64,000 nucleotides of DNA from Adiantum capillus-veneris (Eukaryota > Streptophyta > Polypodiopsida > Polypodiales > Pteridaceae). Below are positions 11,435-22,134 of the stretch, piece after piece. Position 1 is the first letter of the stretch. The number at the start of each line of letters is the position of its first letter. The stretch spans positions 176,236,740-176,300,739 of the forward strand of contig CM043944.1 of assembly GCA_014529385.2 (NCBI GenBank), given 5' to 3'. A program made the position numbers and the translations under genes. Under the pieces are notes generated by a model. The model saw nothing but the letters and a program-made list of their open reading frames with translations. It ran no database searches and was not told the origin of the DNA.

Positions 11435-12610
11435 TTAGCTTAAAGGATCATAATATCCTTTAAGTTTACTCCCATTGAGGAATCCAATGGTTTCTACTCC
11501 ATCAAGAGTTTGGACCCGAATGGTAGCTTGTGGGGTGATTTTGCATACTCTATATGGTCCTTTTCTCGCATATTTCAACTTTTTCTTCTTGTTATGCACT
11601 CCATACATAAGTACTTTATCACCAACATTGATATCTTTGTCCTTTAGATGACAGTCAAACCATTTCTTCCCCCTATCTTTCTCCACAAGTACATTTTGCA
11701 CAGCCAATTGCCTTTATTCATCTTATCTCTCAAGGATATAAAAGCGCTCAACTAAAGGGTTACCATCCCAACCTTCTTGTGAAGCTACACGTAGACTAGG
11801 AATTACAAACTCCCATGGCATAACTGCTTGTTGGCTATATACCATTTTGAATGGTGTACAATTAATAGCCATTTTGTAAGAAGTACGATAAGCCCATAGA
11901 GCTGATGTCAGCTTCAAATCCCAATCTGTGCGATGAGCTTCCATTTTTTTGATCAAGATAGAAATTAAGGTCTTGTTAGTGCTCTTAGCTTGGTCATTTG
12001 CTTGTGGGTAATACGGTGTAGACTTATGGTGAGCTATCATGGAGTTTGTCGTGAGTTATTTTATTGCTCCACTTATAAAATGAGTGCCATCGTCACTCAC
12101 AATCTCAAAGGGACAACCAAATCTTGTAATAATGTTCTCAAAGAGAAACTTGGCAGTTGACCTTGCATCAGCCTTACGTGTTGCCTTGGCTTCCATCCAC
12201 TTTGTCACATAGTTAGTGGCAACGATAATATATCGCGATTGAGTGCTATAAGCTGCCGGACTAATTGGGCCTACAAAGTCTAAACCCCATTTTTCAAATG
12301 GTTGAGTCATTTTAACAGGATGTAAGGGCATCTTATCCTTTCATTGTGTGATCTTGTAATGTTGGCATTCATCACATCCTTTTGCAAAAAGTGATGCATC
12401 TTTAAATAAGGTAGGCCACCTATAGCCTGATTGCAACACCTTTCTAGCAGTTAGTTCCTGGAGAAATGTCCTCCAACTATACCCATGTGGGCTTCTTGCA
12501 GTATGTATAAATACTCATCCTCATGGGCACAACATCTAAGAATAACATCCTTCCCTAGCTTGTAGAGAGTTCCTACAATGAGAGAATAAGGTTCACATTC
12601 TTTTAACGGT
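11435..12610 (-). pseudogene. Element A integrase
   Basis: In coding order (right to left) the pieces are: a zinc-binding HHCC start (EAHMGIVGGHFS, near 12500), broken by a frameshift; the catalytic core with WGLDFVGPISP (first Asp) and VSDDGTHFISGAIK (second Asp) at 12056-12331; then YYPQANDQAKSTNKT at 11723-12040, where the usual Glu of 'GQAE' is Lys; and a C-terminal segment VGDKVLMYGV (11435-11707) of GPY/F type. Integrase joins element cDNA to the host genome. Several stops, and the apparent loss of the catalytic Glu, mean that this copy is dead. Confidence 0.85.
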
Positions 12611-12612
12611 TT

Positions 12613-13124
12613 TCAAGCTATATCCTTATGAAGCTCTTTGGATGGAAAACCATTAACTAGAAAGTTCACAATCTTCTCACTCCATTCAAGCATGGTCATG
12701 ACTAGAAATAAGAAAGTATCAAGAAATTCATCATCGACTCTAGTAGGGGTTTCACCATTGGGTATGCGAGACAAATGATCCGCCATCACATGTCTTTTAC
12801 CAGGTTTGATCACCAAAATAGTAAAATCAAACTCAAGAAGAATCAACAACCATCTTGTAATTCTTCCCATGGAACATGGTTTATTTACTAGATACAACAA
12901 GGCTTAATGATCCATATAGAAAATAAACTTGTTGAGGCAAGAAGGTAGTAGCAAAATTTCTTCACTACGTCAATCATAGCTAAACCTTCCCGCTCTGTAG
13001 TGGTGTAGTTTCTCTCAACATCATTCAATTGACGACTCGGAAATCTAATAGGGTGGTCCAATTTATGTTCTCCTAGTTGAGCTAGAACAAACCCAATAGC
13101 AAAGTTGGATGCATCAATATGCAC
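12613..13124 (-). pseudogene. Element A RNase H
   Basis: Two overlapping frames read HIDASNFAIGFVLAQ (first catalytic Asp), NYTTTEREGLAMIDVVKKF (catalytic Glu) and VMADHLSRIPNGE, the typical end of gypsy RNase H before the linker to integrase. The enzyme removes RNA from the RNA:DNA hybrid during reverse transcription. One frameshift lies near 12890. Confidence 0.85.
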
Positions 13125-14121
13125 AAGAAAAATGTCAAGGTCTTTTTCAATGACTCATAAGCATGGTCACACTTCGTGGTCCATTGGAACTCAATAAGAA
13201 GCTTGTACAAAGGAGGAGCTATCTCGGCAAAGTTTAAAATAAACCGTCGGTAATAACCAACATGGCCCATGAACGTTTGAACTCCTTTATAGTTTGTAGG
13301 TGGTGGCAATTCAACAATGGCTTTGATTTTTTTCTCATCTGTGGAAATCCCATTTTTGGACACTATATGTCCTAAAATGACTCCATGTTTAACCCAAAAT
13401 TGGCATTTGAAAGGGTTTAAGGAGATGCGATACAATCTGCACTTCTCAAACACTTTTCATAAACATGATAGATGTTCCTTCCAAGAGGAATAAACACAAA
13501 GGTCATCTAAGAAAGCTTTACAAAACTCCCTCAAATATTCTCTAAAAGCAGTGTTTATTAATCTTTGAAAGGTAGCAGAGGCATTGGTTAAGCCAAAAGC
13601 CATAACACGAAATGCAAACACTCCAAATTTAGTTATAAAAGCTAAAAATCTAGTTATAAAGCCGTTTTAGCTTGGTCCTCTAGCGCAATTGTGATTTGAT
13701 TGCAGCCAGAGTACCCATCTAAAAAGCTATAAGCTTCCTTCCCTACAACTCTTTCAAGCACATATTTTGAATATGGCAAGGGGTAATGGTCCCTCCTACT
13801 GGCAGCATTGACCTTCTTGAGATCCACGAACACTCTGAGTTTCCCATTTTTTTTCGACACAATCACTATTGGAGACACCCATTCTGAGTGCTCAATAGGG
13901 TATATGAATCCACATTTGACTAGCTTTTCAATCTCTTCTTAAACAATCTTTGCATACTTAGGATTCATTGGGTAGGGTCGTTGCTGGACTGGTTTAGCCA
14001 TGCTATTCATGGGGATTGTGTGTTGCACCATGGAAGGTGGAACACCTTTCATATCATGATATGTCCAAGCAAATATATCCTTGAATTCCTTAAGAAGTTC
14101 TTTTAAGTACATACTCCTCAC
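13082..14121 (-). pseudogene. Element A reverse transcriptase
   Basis: The pieces are, in order: FKDIFAWTYHDMKGV (N-terminal), SPIVIVSKKNGKLRVFVDL, AYSFLDGYSGCNQ (motif A with catalytic Asp), then after a frameshift FGLTNASATFQRL and a FLDD form of the YxDD box (near 13500), and LGHIVSKNGIST with MGHVGYYRRFI at the end (13082-13453). The family signature is close to element B's reverse transcriptase, so A and B belong to one lineage. At least three frame disruptions are present. Confidence 0.9.
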
Positions 14122-15181
14122 TCTCTGTCAGATCTTGGGCAATGAAGACGGGTTTGGACTCTTCACTTGGGTCTGCTAACCCTATCTCCTTAACTATTGC
14201 TGGACCGTCATAAACTCCATTGCTTCCATCAATAGGTTTTCTTTGAGCCTTTGTATACACAACCTTACGTTCCTCTGTGGTGTAGGATTTGAAATGATCA
14301 GGTGCAAGGTGTAAGTTTGTGGGGTCTTGTTGTTCTATGGACAGTGATTCACTTCCGCTTCCTTTTGTTGTTGAGCTAACTCTCGATTTTGTCGTCTCTT
14401 TACGGTACGGCTCAACTTTGGCTTCTCTGTAGCCTCTAGCTGTGCGATGTCAATGGGTTGTGGACTACACCACATAACGCTTTGAAGGTATTCACCCCAG
14501 TTATCTATCAACTTCCGATGAGCATCACATCCCTCCCCTATATAATTAAGCCATTCCGTGATAGATTTCTTTTCATTTATTCTAGCACGCATATTTTCTT
14601 GATATCTTTGTCTCTTATATCCTTACTCTTCTTGTTTAATTTTTGATTAAGGACAATCTCTAGTGAAGAGTCACTAGATGATCGCTACTTGTGTCTTCTG
14701 CTCTCCTGGATAGATTGCCATCTAGGGTACCACTGGGCCTTGAATGGTTTGTCCCCACATTTTCACCAAGATTTAACTCAGATTCTTTGTCCTAAGAGTC
14801 GATTTCAATTGATGATTCTGACTCCAAATTGTGTGGGCTATAGTCTTGTGAGATGCTACTAGTTTCAATTTCAGTCAAGCCTTCAACTTATAGGTCAACA
14901 TAAGCTATATGCATTGCTTCTATCATATTTAAAGGTACGAGTGGTGGCGTTTCAGGTGTTACCCAAGTTGTCCCCCTATTTTCCCAAGTGTCTATGGTTG
15001 CTGCTAGGTGGACCCAATCCACATTGTCAGACTCAGTCATCCCAGGTAGAACATCCATATAAGGAGAATCTTTCCCAACATCAGTGTCCATTTTACATGT
15101 GTAACAATAGTCCAATGGGGCCGAGTGAACTGTGGTGTCAGATCTATGATCAATTATAAATCTGTTTCCTAGAGGATGTGC
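14122..15181 (-). pseudogene. Element A linker between protease and reverse transcriptase
   Basis: Open pieces at 14335-14592 and 14888-15115 lack clear domains. They occupy the place of the long acidic linker between protease and reverse transcriptase in element B (29800-30640). DVLPGMTESDNVDWVHLAAT resembles B's LEPLEWTHILATLDV, so this is a shared but poorly conserved region. Confidence 0.55.
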
Positions 15182-15970
15182 TCAACCAGTTACAAGATCT
15201 ACTCGAATAACAGAGTCCTGGAACTGCAAGTAGACATGGTTTTTAGACCATTCATGCACCTTTTTTTCTTCCCTCGTGAAAGGACGTCCTAAGATCATCT
15301 CAGATGCCATAGTGTGCTTGAAGAAATCCATAACAATGAAGGTATTTCTTATTTTATGTCCAAAGACCTTGATCTTGAGATCTTCTAGCATCCCAATAGG
15401 TTTAAAAATAGACCCATTGGCCATCTTTACTACTATGGTTGTGGTCCCAAGGTGGGGTCTTCCCATAGTTTCCCAGCAAGTTTTAGTCACAATGTTAACC
15501 CCAGCGCCACCATCAAGGATTCCTTTCACAGTTAATCCCTTGGTAGTGATTGGTATGGTCGCATTGGATTCATCGCCCTCAAAGTATTGTCCCTACTTGT
15601 TAACATGTATTTCTACAACAGAGTTCTCATCTAGGTTGCATTGTGGATCTAAGTGTTCCTCCTCTATTGGCATCTCCCTAGCTCCATCCATCTGTGCAAA
15701 TTGTGGTAGCCCAACTTTCAGTTCTCCATTGAGGAAAGCTTGAAGAGCTAAGAATAGCTCGGGGTCTCCATATAGTTTGGACATGATGGTGGTTCTAACT
15801 TCTGAAGCCATGAAATCCATCAATTTGGCAATATTTAACAGGACCTTTTGGGCTTCAATCCCTTGACGTGGGAAAGATGGGATCTCCATTTCTTCGATAG
15901 GGTTAGGTAGTCCCTTTGTAAACATTCTTTCCAACAAGAAGTGAGTACGCCCACTTTCCCATGACTGCAA
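15182..15970 (-). pseudogene. Element A canonical protease
   Basis: One frame runs from 15970, is cut by a TAG stop at 15593-15595 and continues through 15529-15182. It contains VKGILDGGAGVNIVTKTCW, aligned with B's AILDSGAGVAIATKEIW. The active-site DSG has become DGG. ASEMILGRPFTREEKKVHEW is the matching C-terminal segment. The domain sits between gag and reverse transcriptase as usual for gypsy elements. Loss of the Ser and the stop codon mark it as decayed. Confidence 0.8.
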
Positions 15971-16002
15971 GTCACTTTCTTCTTGGATGACACTAGGTAT
16001 GG

Positions 16003-16896
16003 CTAGGGGTCTATGGAATTTGTGAGGTTGTCATTGCCTGTGTCTGTAATTCGGATCTGCCTAGGTGCTGGCTCTAGATCCCTTTGGATATATTCTACCA
16101 AACTCCTTAATTGCTTGACTCGCTCGATCTCCTCCAAAGGGTTTGGATAATTTCCTGTATTCTTCTTGGGTCCTGGCCATTGTGGCTCATGACGATCTTC
16201 CTTGTTGGTTTCTTTCCTAGTGGTTGTTTTGGTCTCCATGGTTTCACCTAAATCAAAATCCTCTTCAGCATCGTTCATCTATACGGGTCGTCACCAGTCT
16301 CTATTTTGGTCTTTGAATTGGGGTCTGACTTTACTGGTTTCTACGATCTCTTCCTTCATGTTTTCTTCTTTTTTTGAGATTGGGTAATTGATGCCGTGTC
16401 TCTTTCCTCAAGAATATAATTTTGTTTTTGGAGCATCGATCATGTGAGTCCATTTACTGGTACCACAGGTGTATTTTGTGATGGCTCCTTGGTAACCTCA
16501 ATCAAGTTTAATGGCGTGATCTTTGGCTCATTTGGATTATTTGGACATTGGGCAATCAAATGATCTATGCCACATCGATTACACATGAGTATCGGCATTG
16601 TAGACGTGCTCGCTTGATTGGTTTACATTAGTGTAGCATTCTTTTGTAGCCTAATAGGACACTTGGCTACATGATGTGGACCCCACACTAATATCATTGA
16701 AGAGGTGGCCTCTTGGCAGTGTAATTGATATTTTGGCCTCTTGCTGCAAGAGCAGCTACTTGATAGATAGGTTTGACTTGTCCCCAATAGTCCTCCATGT
16801 AATTGTGGACTTTCTTCAAGTGCATCAATCCCATAGGCAATATTAGGGTCTATATCTTCCTCACAGCCTCCCAAACCAACAATAGATCACTCACAA
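16003..16896 (-). pseudogene. Element A gag, 3' portion
   Basis: Minus-strand frames include IDPNIAYGIDAL (16623-16874, aligned with B's RYNLDARTL region), GPHHVAKCP and CNRCGIDHLIAQCPNNPN. The last two correspond to B's paired knuckles CGGDHLMNVCP and CGVTHFIEDCSKNPN. An acidic segment follows (16003-16278). The right end is the point where the inverted-LTR unit inserted; the TSD base block CACAA is at 16892-16896. Confidence 0.75.
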
Positions 16897-17965
16897 TGTT
16901 GAAAGGTCAACCTTTCAACAACGCTTCCACAAAGATTCCATAAATATTCCTCAAACATTCTCTAAAGATTCCAAATAAAGATGTTGATGAAGTGATGAAG
17001 ACGAAGATGGATGATGTAATGTGAAGATACAAGCTCATGGACATCATCGAATATCCCGTTATTATTATTTTAAGCCATTACGGCCACTTTTGTAATGTTT
17101 ACGGGAACTTCATATTTTAAGTCGACAATTTTATTTTGGCCAGAGATGCTTGTTGGATGAGCAAAGCCAGCTCACGGTGTTGTAATTAAGCTCTATAGAA
17201 GCCTAGGGACAAATCAGGTCATTTTGGTCGGACATTAGGTTTTCTAAGGCTTAGTATATAAGCCAAAACCTAAATCTTTGTAAAGAGACTTCTAATAAAT
17301 CTGATCTTCTGTGTCGTTGGGAGACTGCGAGAGAGTGAGAGAGTGTGTGTGTATGTGTGCTACAGGAGCTACGGTGGTCGGAATCGTGAACGGAGAGCAG
17401 CAATGTGTTGCCCACGAGAAGAGCTACGCGTTGATGCTTACATCACGCGCGTTCGTCTGTGTTTTGGCAGATTCACTCGCGAGCTACTTTTGGAGTTTCG
17501 GTGAGTAACTGTTGTCCGTTTTTGCATTTCAGCATATCCACACGATCAGAGCGAGTAGAGCTACACATTAGGCACTTAAGTTTTCGAAAACGTCGACCTG
17601 CAAAAACCGGCCAAACATCCTATGCGTTTTCTGCACGAGGGTATTGGGTAGGTTTTTTTGGTCACGGACTGTAGGGAGAGTGGCCTATTGGTGTTGATAG
17701 GATATCCCTCAAGTTTTGTAGCGTTTCGAGAACGTCTAATGGGCTTTTGGCTTGCGGTAGCATCATAGGAGACTCTCACATTCGCAGAACCGATGGCATG
17801 TAGAGTTGATATCTCTGTAGGAAGTAGTCATTAGTCGGTCGAGTAGAGGTTGACACCCTTTGCTTGCTTCCACGCGCCTGCGGGTCGAGCTTCGTCCTTA
17901 GTTGACATTATATGTTAGGTGAGTTCTCGCTATGCTGACGTCCGTCGCGGCGTACCCGTCCAACA
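16897..17965 (+). mobile_element. Left LTR of the palindrome
   Basis: It starts TGTTGAAAGGTCAACC and ends CCGTCCAACA. TATATAAG at 17255-17262 is a likely TATA box. The U5 part shares 'cgcctgcgggtc', 'agcttcgtcct' and 'tgagttctcgctat' with the LTR of element B, so both belong to related families. Minor ORFs inside (17311-17508, 17459-17674) lack known domains. Confidence 0.9.
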
Positions 17966-18013
17966 TTGGCGCCGCTGCCGGGGACCCGGTTCGATCCCCG
18001 GCAGTGGCGTCAA
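17966..18013. other. Palindrome centre: two primer sites and a 10-bp tRNA-Asp-like loop
   Basis: TGGCGCCGCTGCCGGGGA (17967-17984) is an 18-nt primer site complementary to the 3' end of tRNA-Asp. 17995-18012 is its inverted counterpart. Between them CCCGGTTCGA (17985-17994) is not palindromic. It matches the sense sequence of the tRNA-Asp T-stem and T-loop directly upstream of the primer segment (one G missing), so 17985-18012 reads as 28 nt of tRNA-Asp 3' end. Confidence 0.8.
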
Positions 18014-19071
18014 TGTTGGACGAGTACGCCGCGACGGACGTCAGCATAGCGAGAACTCACCTAACATATAATGTCAACTGAGGACGAAGCTCGACCCGCA
18101 GGCGCGTGGAAGCAAGCAAAGGGTGTCAACCTCTACTCGACCGACTAATGACTACTTCCTACAGAGATATCAACTCTACATGCCATCGATTCTGCGAATG
18201 TGAGAGTCTCCTATGATGCTACCGCAAGCCAAAAGCCCATTAGACGTTCTCGAAACGCTACAAAACTTGAGGGATATCCTATCAACACCAATAGGCCACT
18301 CTCCCTAAGGTCCGTGACCAAAAAAACCTACCCAATACCCTCCGTGCAAAAAACGTGTAGGATGTCTGGCCGGTTTTTGCAGGTCGACGTTTCCGAAAAC
18401 TAAAGTGACTAATGTGTAGCTCTACTCGCTCTGATCGCGTGGATATGCTGAAATGCAAAAACGGACAACAGTTACTCACCGAAACTCCAAAAGTAGCTCG
18501 CGGGTGAATCTGCCAAAACACAGACGAACGCACGTGATGTAAGCATCAACGCGTAGCTCTTCTTGTGGGCAACACATTGCTGCTCTCTATTCACAATTCC
18601 GACCACCGTAGCTCCTGTAGCACACACACACACACTCTCGCAGTCTCCCAACGACACAGAAGATCAGATTTATTAGAAGTCTCCTTACAAAGATTTAGGT
18701 TTTGGCTTATATACTAAGCCTTAGAAAACCTAATGTCCGACCAAAATGACCTGATTTGTCCCTAAGCTTCTATAGAGCTTAATTACAACACCGTGAGCTG
18801 GCTTTGCTCATCCAACAAGCATCTCTGGCCAAAATACAATTGTCGACTTAAAATATGAAGTTCCCGTAAACATTACAAAAGTGGCCGTAATGGCTCAAAA
18901 TAATAATAACAGGATATTCGATGATGTCCATGAGCTTGTATCTTCACATTACAGCATCCATCTTCGTCTTCATCACTTCATCAGCATCTTTATTTGGAAT
19001 CTTTAGAGAATCTTTGAGGAATATTTATGGAATCTTTGTGGAAGCGTTGTTGAAAGGTTGACCTTTCAACA
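18014..19071 (-). mobile_element. Right LTR of the palindrome
   Basis: This is the reverse complement of 16897-17965 with scattered differences; for example, the primer-side CpGs are partly converted to TpG/CpA. The TATA box is on the minus strand near 18711. The outer end abuts CACAA at 19072. Confidence 0.9.
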
Positions 19072-19555
19072 CACAACCCACTTGATTCACAGAAGTGATT
19101 CTTGGATGTGGTGGTTGTGGTCCTAGCACTGGAGGTGGTAAGGGTGTTGTTTGAACAACATTTTGGGCCCTAGGGACCATGTGTTGTGATGTTTGTTCAA
19201 GAGGTGAGGCCGGCATCAATGCAGGCACTCGAGGTGTATCCGTCCATGCTAAGTTTGGTCTATTGGCCATCGCGCGCTTAAATACTATACAATCCTTAGC
19301 TTGATGACCATACCTCCCACAGGCATTGCAATTCCCATTGAATTTTACTCTAAAAGTAGGGCATTCACTAGTACTATGCGGACCATAGCATACTGAGCAC
19401 CATTGTTGCTCCCCTCTTGGATACATATGATATTCTTGATTCATCAAAATAATAATTATTTTTACAATGAGAGCTCCAAAGAATGGTGTCCAAGTTAGCT
19501 TGCTGCTAACAATGGATGTTTGTTGGAAACATACCCAAAGAAACCATCTAACCAT
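19072..19555 (-). pseudogene. Element A gag, 5' portion (zinc finger)
   Basis: The minus frame reads WCSVCYGPHSTSECP and CNACGRYGHQAKDC, then a Pro-rich stretch (TTPLPPPVLGPQPPHP). Element B has, after its capsid, WCAIEQKWTNHPTEEC and a similar Pro-rich stretch (PQPVLGQQPPLPGARP). The order supports continuity with the gag piece left of the palindrome. The frame is closed upstream of 19555 and no capsid domain follows to the right. Confidence 0.7.
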
Positions 19556-20464
19556 AATCTTTTGAAACCATTTATCTCAATTTGAGGATAGATGTAGAGG
19601 GAGATGATGGCGGTAGCATAGAAGCTTCTTGGGCTAATGGTAGAGTGGAAGTTCAGCTAGTAGATGATGCTCAAATGAGGGTGAAATGGGCTGAATTTAT
19701 AGGTGTATTTCTTTAGAAAAAGGAAAGTTAGATAGTATGGGGACTAGCATCTAGCCACATGTCAAGAAGTTGATGCATGTGTGACAAGTGTCATTTACAT
19801 GTGTCCCTCTTGTTGAAGCACTATGCAACAAGTGTCCACTTCCTAAGAGGAATGTGACAAGTGTCCCACCATTTGTCACTTTGTTGTATTCTTGTTGACA
19901 AGTGCCTTTGCCACTTTTCCTCCTTCTAGACCTTCCTTTGAGGACCTTGTAGAATGTTTCTTCTAGAATCTTCTAGAACCTTCTAGAAGATTTCTTCTTT
20001 AGCCAAAACTAATGATCAAAGAAACATCAATATGGGTATCAAATGAAATCTCTTTTTGTGTAGAGCACAATTTTAGATTCAAAACATAAATCCAAGATAT
20101 AAGAATTCAACACACCTAGAACCCAAACAGTCTACCTCTCTATAGTGCAAGATAATCACTACACCCCAATCCATTAGAGTTTACCTCAAAACTCAACAAA
20201 CTCGACTATTGACCCGTCGTGTAGCACCCAACAAACACATATTCACTTTGGAGAATCACAGGCCACACCGCACATCCGCAACTTCAACCACACACGCCAG
20301 CATCACACCACACTTCTCTCTCTCTCACTCTCACATCACACAAAAGACGGCCCGGGGGCAACACACACACACGACACTGACACAAAAGAAAGCAAGATGA
20401 CAGAGAGCAGAAGGGGGATGGGGGTATTAACAGCTTAGGGGGGACTTATGCACTTAATTCAATC
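19556..20464. other. Unassigned region
   Basis: No gene was recognised. 'acaagtgtc'-type phrases recur at about 19783-19905, and a CA-rich stretch lies at 20330-20400. It may hold the lost 5' end of element A. Confidence 0.35.
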
Positions 20465-20640
20465 CAAAACAATGGTTTCAAAAACTCCGCAGAGCACCTC
20501 CAGCTTCACCGCGGAGACTTCTGTGCTTGAGTGGTTGTCTATGTGTTTGAGCGTGTTGTAAATCTTTCTTGGCAGTTTGAACATGTCCATGCATCACCTT
20601 GATTGCAACCACGAGCCGTGACCTTGAATATCTTTGCCTA

Positions 20641-21060
20641 TTACCTTGTCGTCGAGACAAGACCAAGGCTTGCCAAAGCCACTATATCAGCACAAGAAAC
20701 AACTCCTGGGCAAGATGCTTCAACAAATTTTTTAATTTCATCAATGGCGTTGAACGCTTTTTGGGGTATGTCATTATCCACATAGTCCCTTTTTGCACTG
20801 TTATCCAAAGTTGAGGAAAGCAAAATGGACCCATCACATCCCTGAACGAAGCAGTCATGCATACTCAATCTGAGAGTGGCAGGAGTGACCACATTGTCTT
20901 TGGTTGCCAAGGGCTGATGTGTTGAGCTCACAATAGAGAGAAATTTGGGACATATGTTTCCATAGAAGCTCAAAGAAAGTTGGCCCCTAACACAGATTGT
21001 GTAGTACAAGACTAGGATGCCAACACTTATGCAAAGCACTTTTTCAATTTGCAAATGTTT
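20641..21060 (-). pseudogene. Class III peroxidase, N-terminal half
   Basis: The minus frame has a hydrophobic leader (VLCISVGILVLYYTICVRG, signal peptide-like), then LSLSFYGNICP, TPATLRLSMHDCFVQGCDGS (distal Arg and His) and CPGVVSCADIVALA. These are class III peroxidase signatures; such secreted haem enzymes oxidise phenolics in the cell wall using hydrogen peroxide. The frame ends about 10 residues later, and the proximal haem-ligand His region is absent. No intron interrupts the CFVQ/GCDGS site, a common intron position in plants, which fits capture from cDNA but does not prove it. The start used is the Met near 21060 (MRKHLQ). Confidence 0.75.
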
Positions 21061-21636
21061 TCTCATTCTTGCCTCGTGGTGTATTTTGAAACAGACTATT
21101 AGGCAGGTCACCGATAACAAGATGGTTCAGCTCAAAGCTTTGGTAAGGAATCCTACGTAGCTGGCAGCCAATGAAAATTAAGAGTCACTGCAAATATTGA
21201 GAAAAGGCTATGTGGTTGCAGCGTGTTTCCCAAGCTCTCGAAGTATTGCAGCTGACTGCTTTTGATGCTCCTTGGGATTCTAAGCGCCCCTATGAAGCCG
21301 CCGAGTGCCCTTGCAAGCTTGCTACCAATGATGGCGTTTTGAAAGGCATTGCCAAGGGGCTTACTATAACAGCATTTTAAGATTGTTGTGGGGGTTCTTT
21401 GCATGTGCCACCAGCTAGCCAAGACTGCACAGGGAGTTTTAAGATGTAGCTTCCATCCACTTGTCTTAACTGCTATCCACGAGCTCTATGCCTTGGCAGC
21501 ATTTTGAGATGCAATCCATTAGCTTGTCTGCCTGCAACGTCTTCACCTGCCAATGCCCTAGCCGCCAACCTGAGGACTTGCAACAATGTTGTCTTTTGAG
21601 ATGCAAGGAAGGAGTGCACTTCTTTGCGATCGCCAA

Positions 21637-21648
21637 GATCTGATACCA
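21637..21648 (-). other. Primer binding site of the peroxidase-carrying element
   Basis: The minus strand reads TGGTATCAGATC, close to the standard initiator tRNA-Met site, two bases after the LTR end. Confidence 0.7.
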
Positions 21649-21650
21649 GG

Positions 21651-21873
21651 TGTTAGGATGCAGCAGTTAAGGAGGATGAAGCCGAAGTAGAGACATGACG
21701 TGGAGGAGCAAACAGAAGCAGAGAACGAGCGAGAGAGGGATTCAACACAGCAACGCTATGCTTGTATTAAAAATCCTTGTTATATATAAAGCCTTATAGC
21801 CATGCAAACTAAAAAAGAGTGCAGTTCATCTACATGCTCCAGGAGATGTTCCCACGGGCTTGGAAACCCAACA
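21651..21873 (-). mobile_element. 5' LTR of the peroxidase-carrying element
   Basis: The minus strand starts TGTTGGGTTTCC and ends CATCCTAACA, with a TG...CA border and short terminal inverted repeats. A TATATATAA box lies near 21780-21790 (minus). Size and borders resemble Copia or TRIM-type LTRs. Confidence 0.65.
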
Positions 21874-22120
21874 CTTTTAACACTAACTATTGGAGGTCTT
21901 TAATGAAGCTAACCCTAAGGTCTTTAAGCTCCATTATCTAGCTTTGTTGTTTGATAGATCATCTCTCATTTGGACCCCTTTAACCGTGGCCCCATGTTGA
22001 GATAGATCAATAAGCACAAGTCTATATTCTAACCGTTGTTCCCGTTTATTCTCCCACATTAAATGATGAGTTTAATATGAGAAAATCATTTGGGTTGGTT
22101 AGATATTAGATTTTATGACA
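21874..22120 (-). mobile_element. Truncated 3' LTR of element C
   Basis: On the minus strand it starts TGTCATAAAATCTAATATC at 22120, after the tract complementary to 22121-22134. It matches the first 250 bp of LTRs H and G, then is cut at 21874 where the peroxidase-carrying element begins. Confidence 0.8.
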
Positions 22121-22134
22121 TTACCTCTCTCTTG

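Larger units (their letters stand above)
16897..19071. mobile_element. Inverted-LTR palindrome (LTR-PBS-PBS'-LTR') with target duplication
   Basis: Two LTRs of 1069 and 1058 bp face each other tail to tail, separated by only 48 bp. Both outer ends are the same terminus (TGTTGAAAGG at 16897 and its complement ending at 19071). The unit is flanked by CACAA on both sides (16892-16896 and 19072-19076), and the host gag continues across it. Integrase therefore inserted a linear DNA whose two ends were both U3 ends. The arms differ by scattered substitutions. No gag-pol is present. Confidence 0.9.
9344..19555 (-). mobile_element. Element A: degenerate Athila/Tat-like Ty3/gypsy element
   Basis: Coding order on the minus strand is gag knuckles, protease, reverse transcriptase, RNase H, integrase and a second protease-like domain. 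This is the same order as in element B. The 5' LTR, primer site and capsid part of gag were not found to the right of 19555, so the 5' end is lost or too diverged. Numerous stops indicate an old insertion. A 2.2-kb palindromic unit interrupts gag. Confidence 0.8.
20465..21873 (-). mobile_element. Non-autonomous LTR element with captured peroxidase fragment
   Basis: On the minus strand a 223-bp LTR (21873 to 21651) is followed by a two-base gap, a tRNA-Met-type primer site and about 1.2 kb of internal sequence without gag-pol. It carries a truncated class III peroxidase reading frame in the same orientation. The left LTR was not found, so the left limit at about 20465 is a guess. The right end abuts the truncated LTR of element C, which suggests insertion into it or a later deletion. 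Confidence 0.5.

Noticed and set aside
17966-18013. tRNA gene at the palindrome centre
   Set aside because: Only the T-arm and acceptor end are present; there is no anticodon or D-arm.
17311-18657. Small ORFs in the palindrome arms
   Set aside because: They mirror each other in both arms and fall within LTR sequence; no domains.
20641-21120. Functional peroxidase gene
   Set aside because: The proximal haem-binding half is absent and the frame ends right after the CADI motif.
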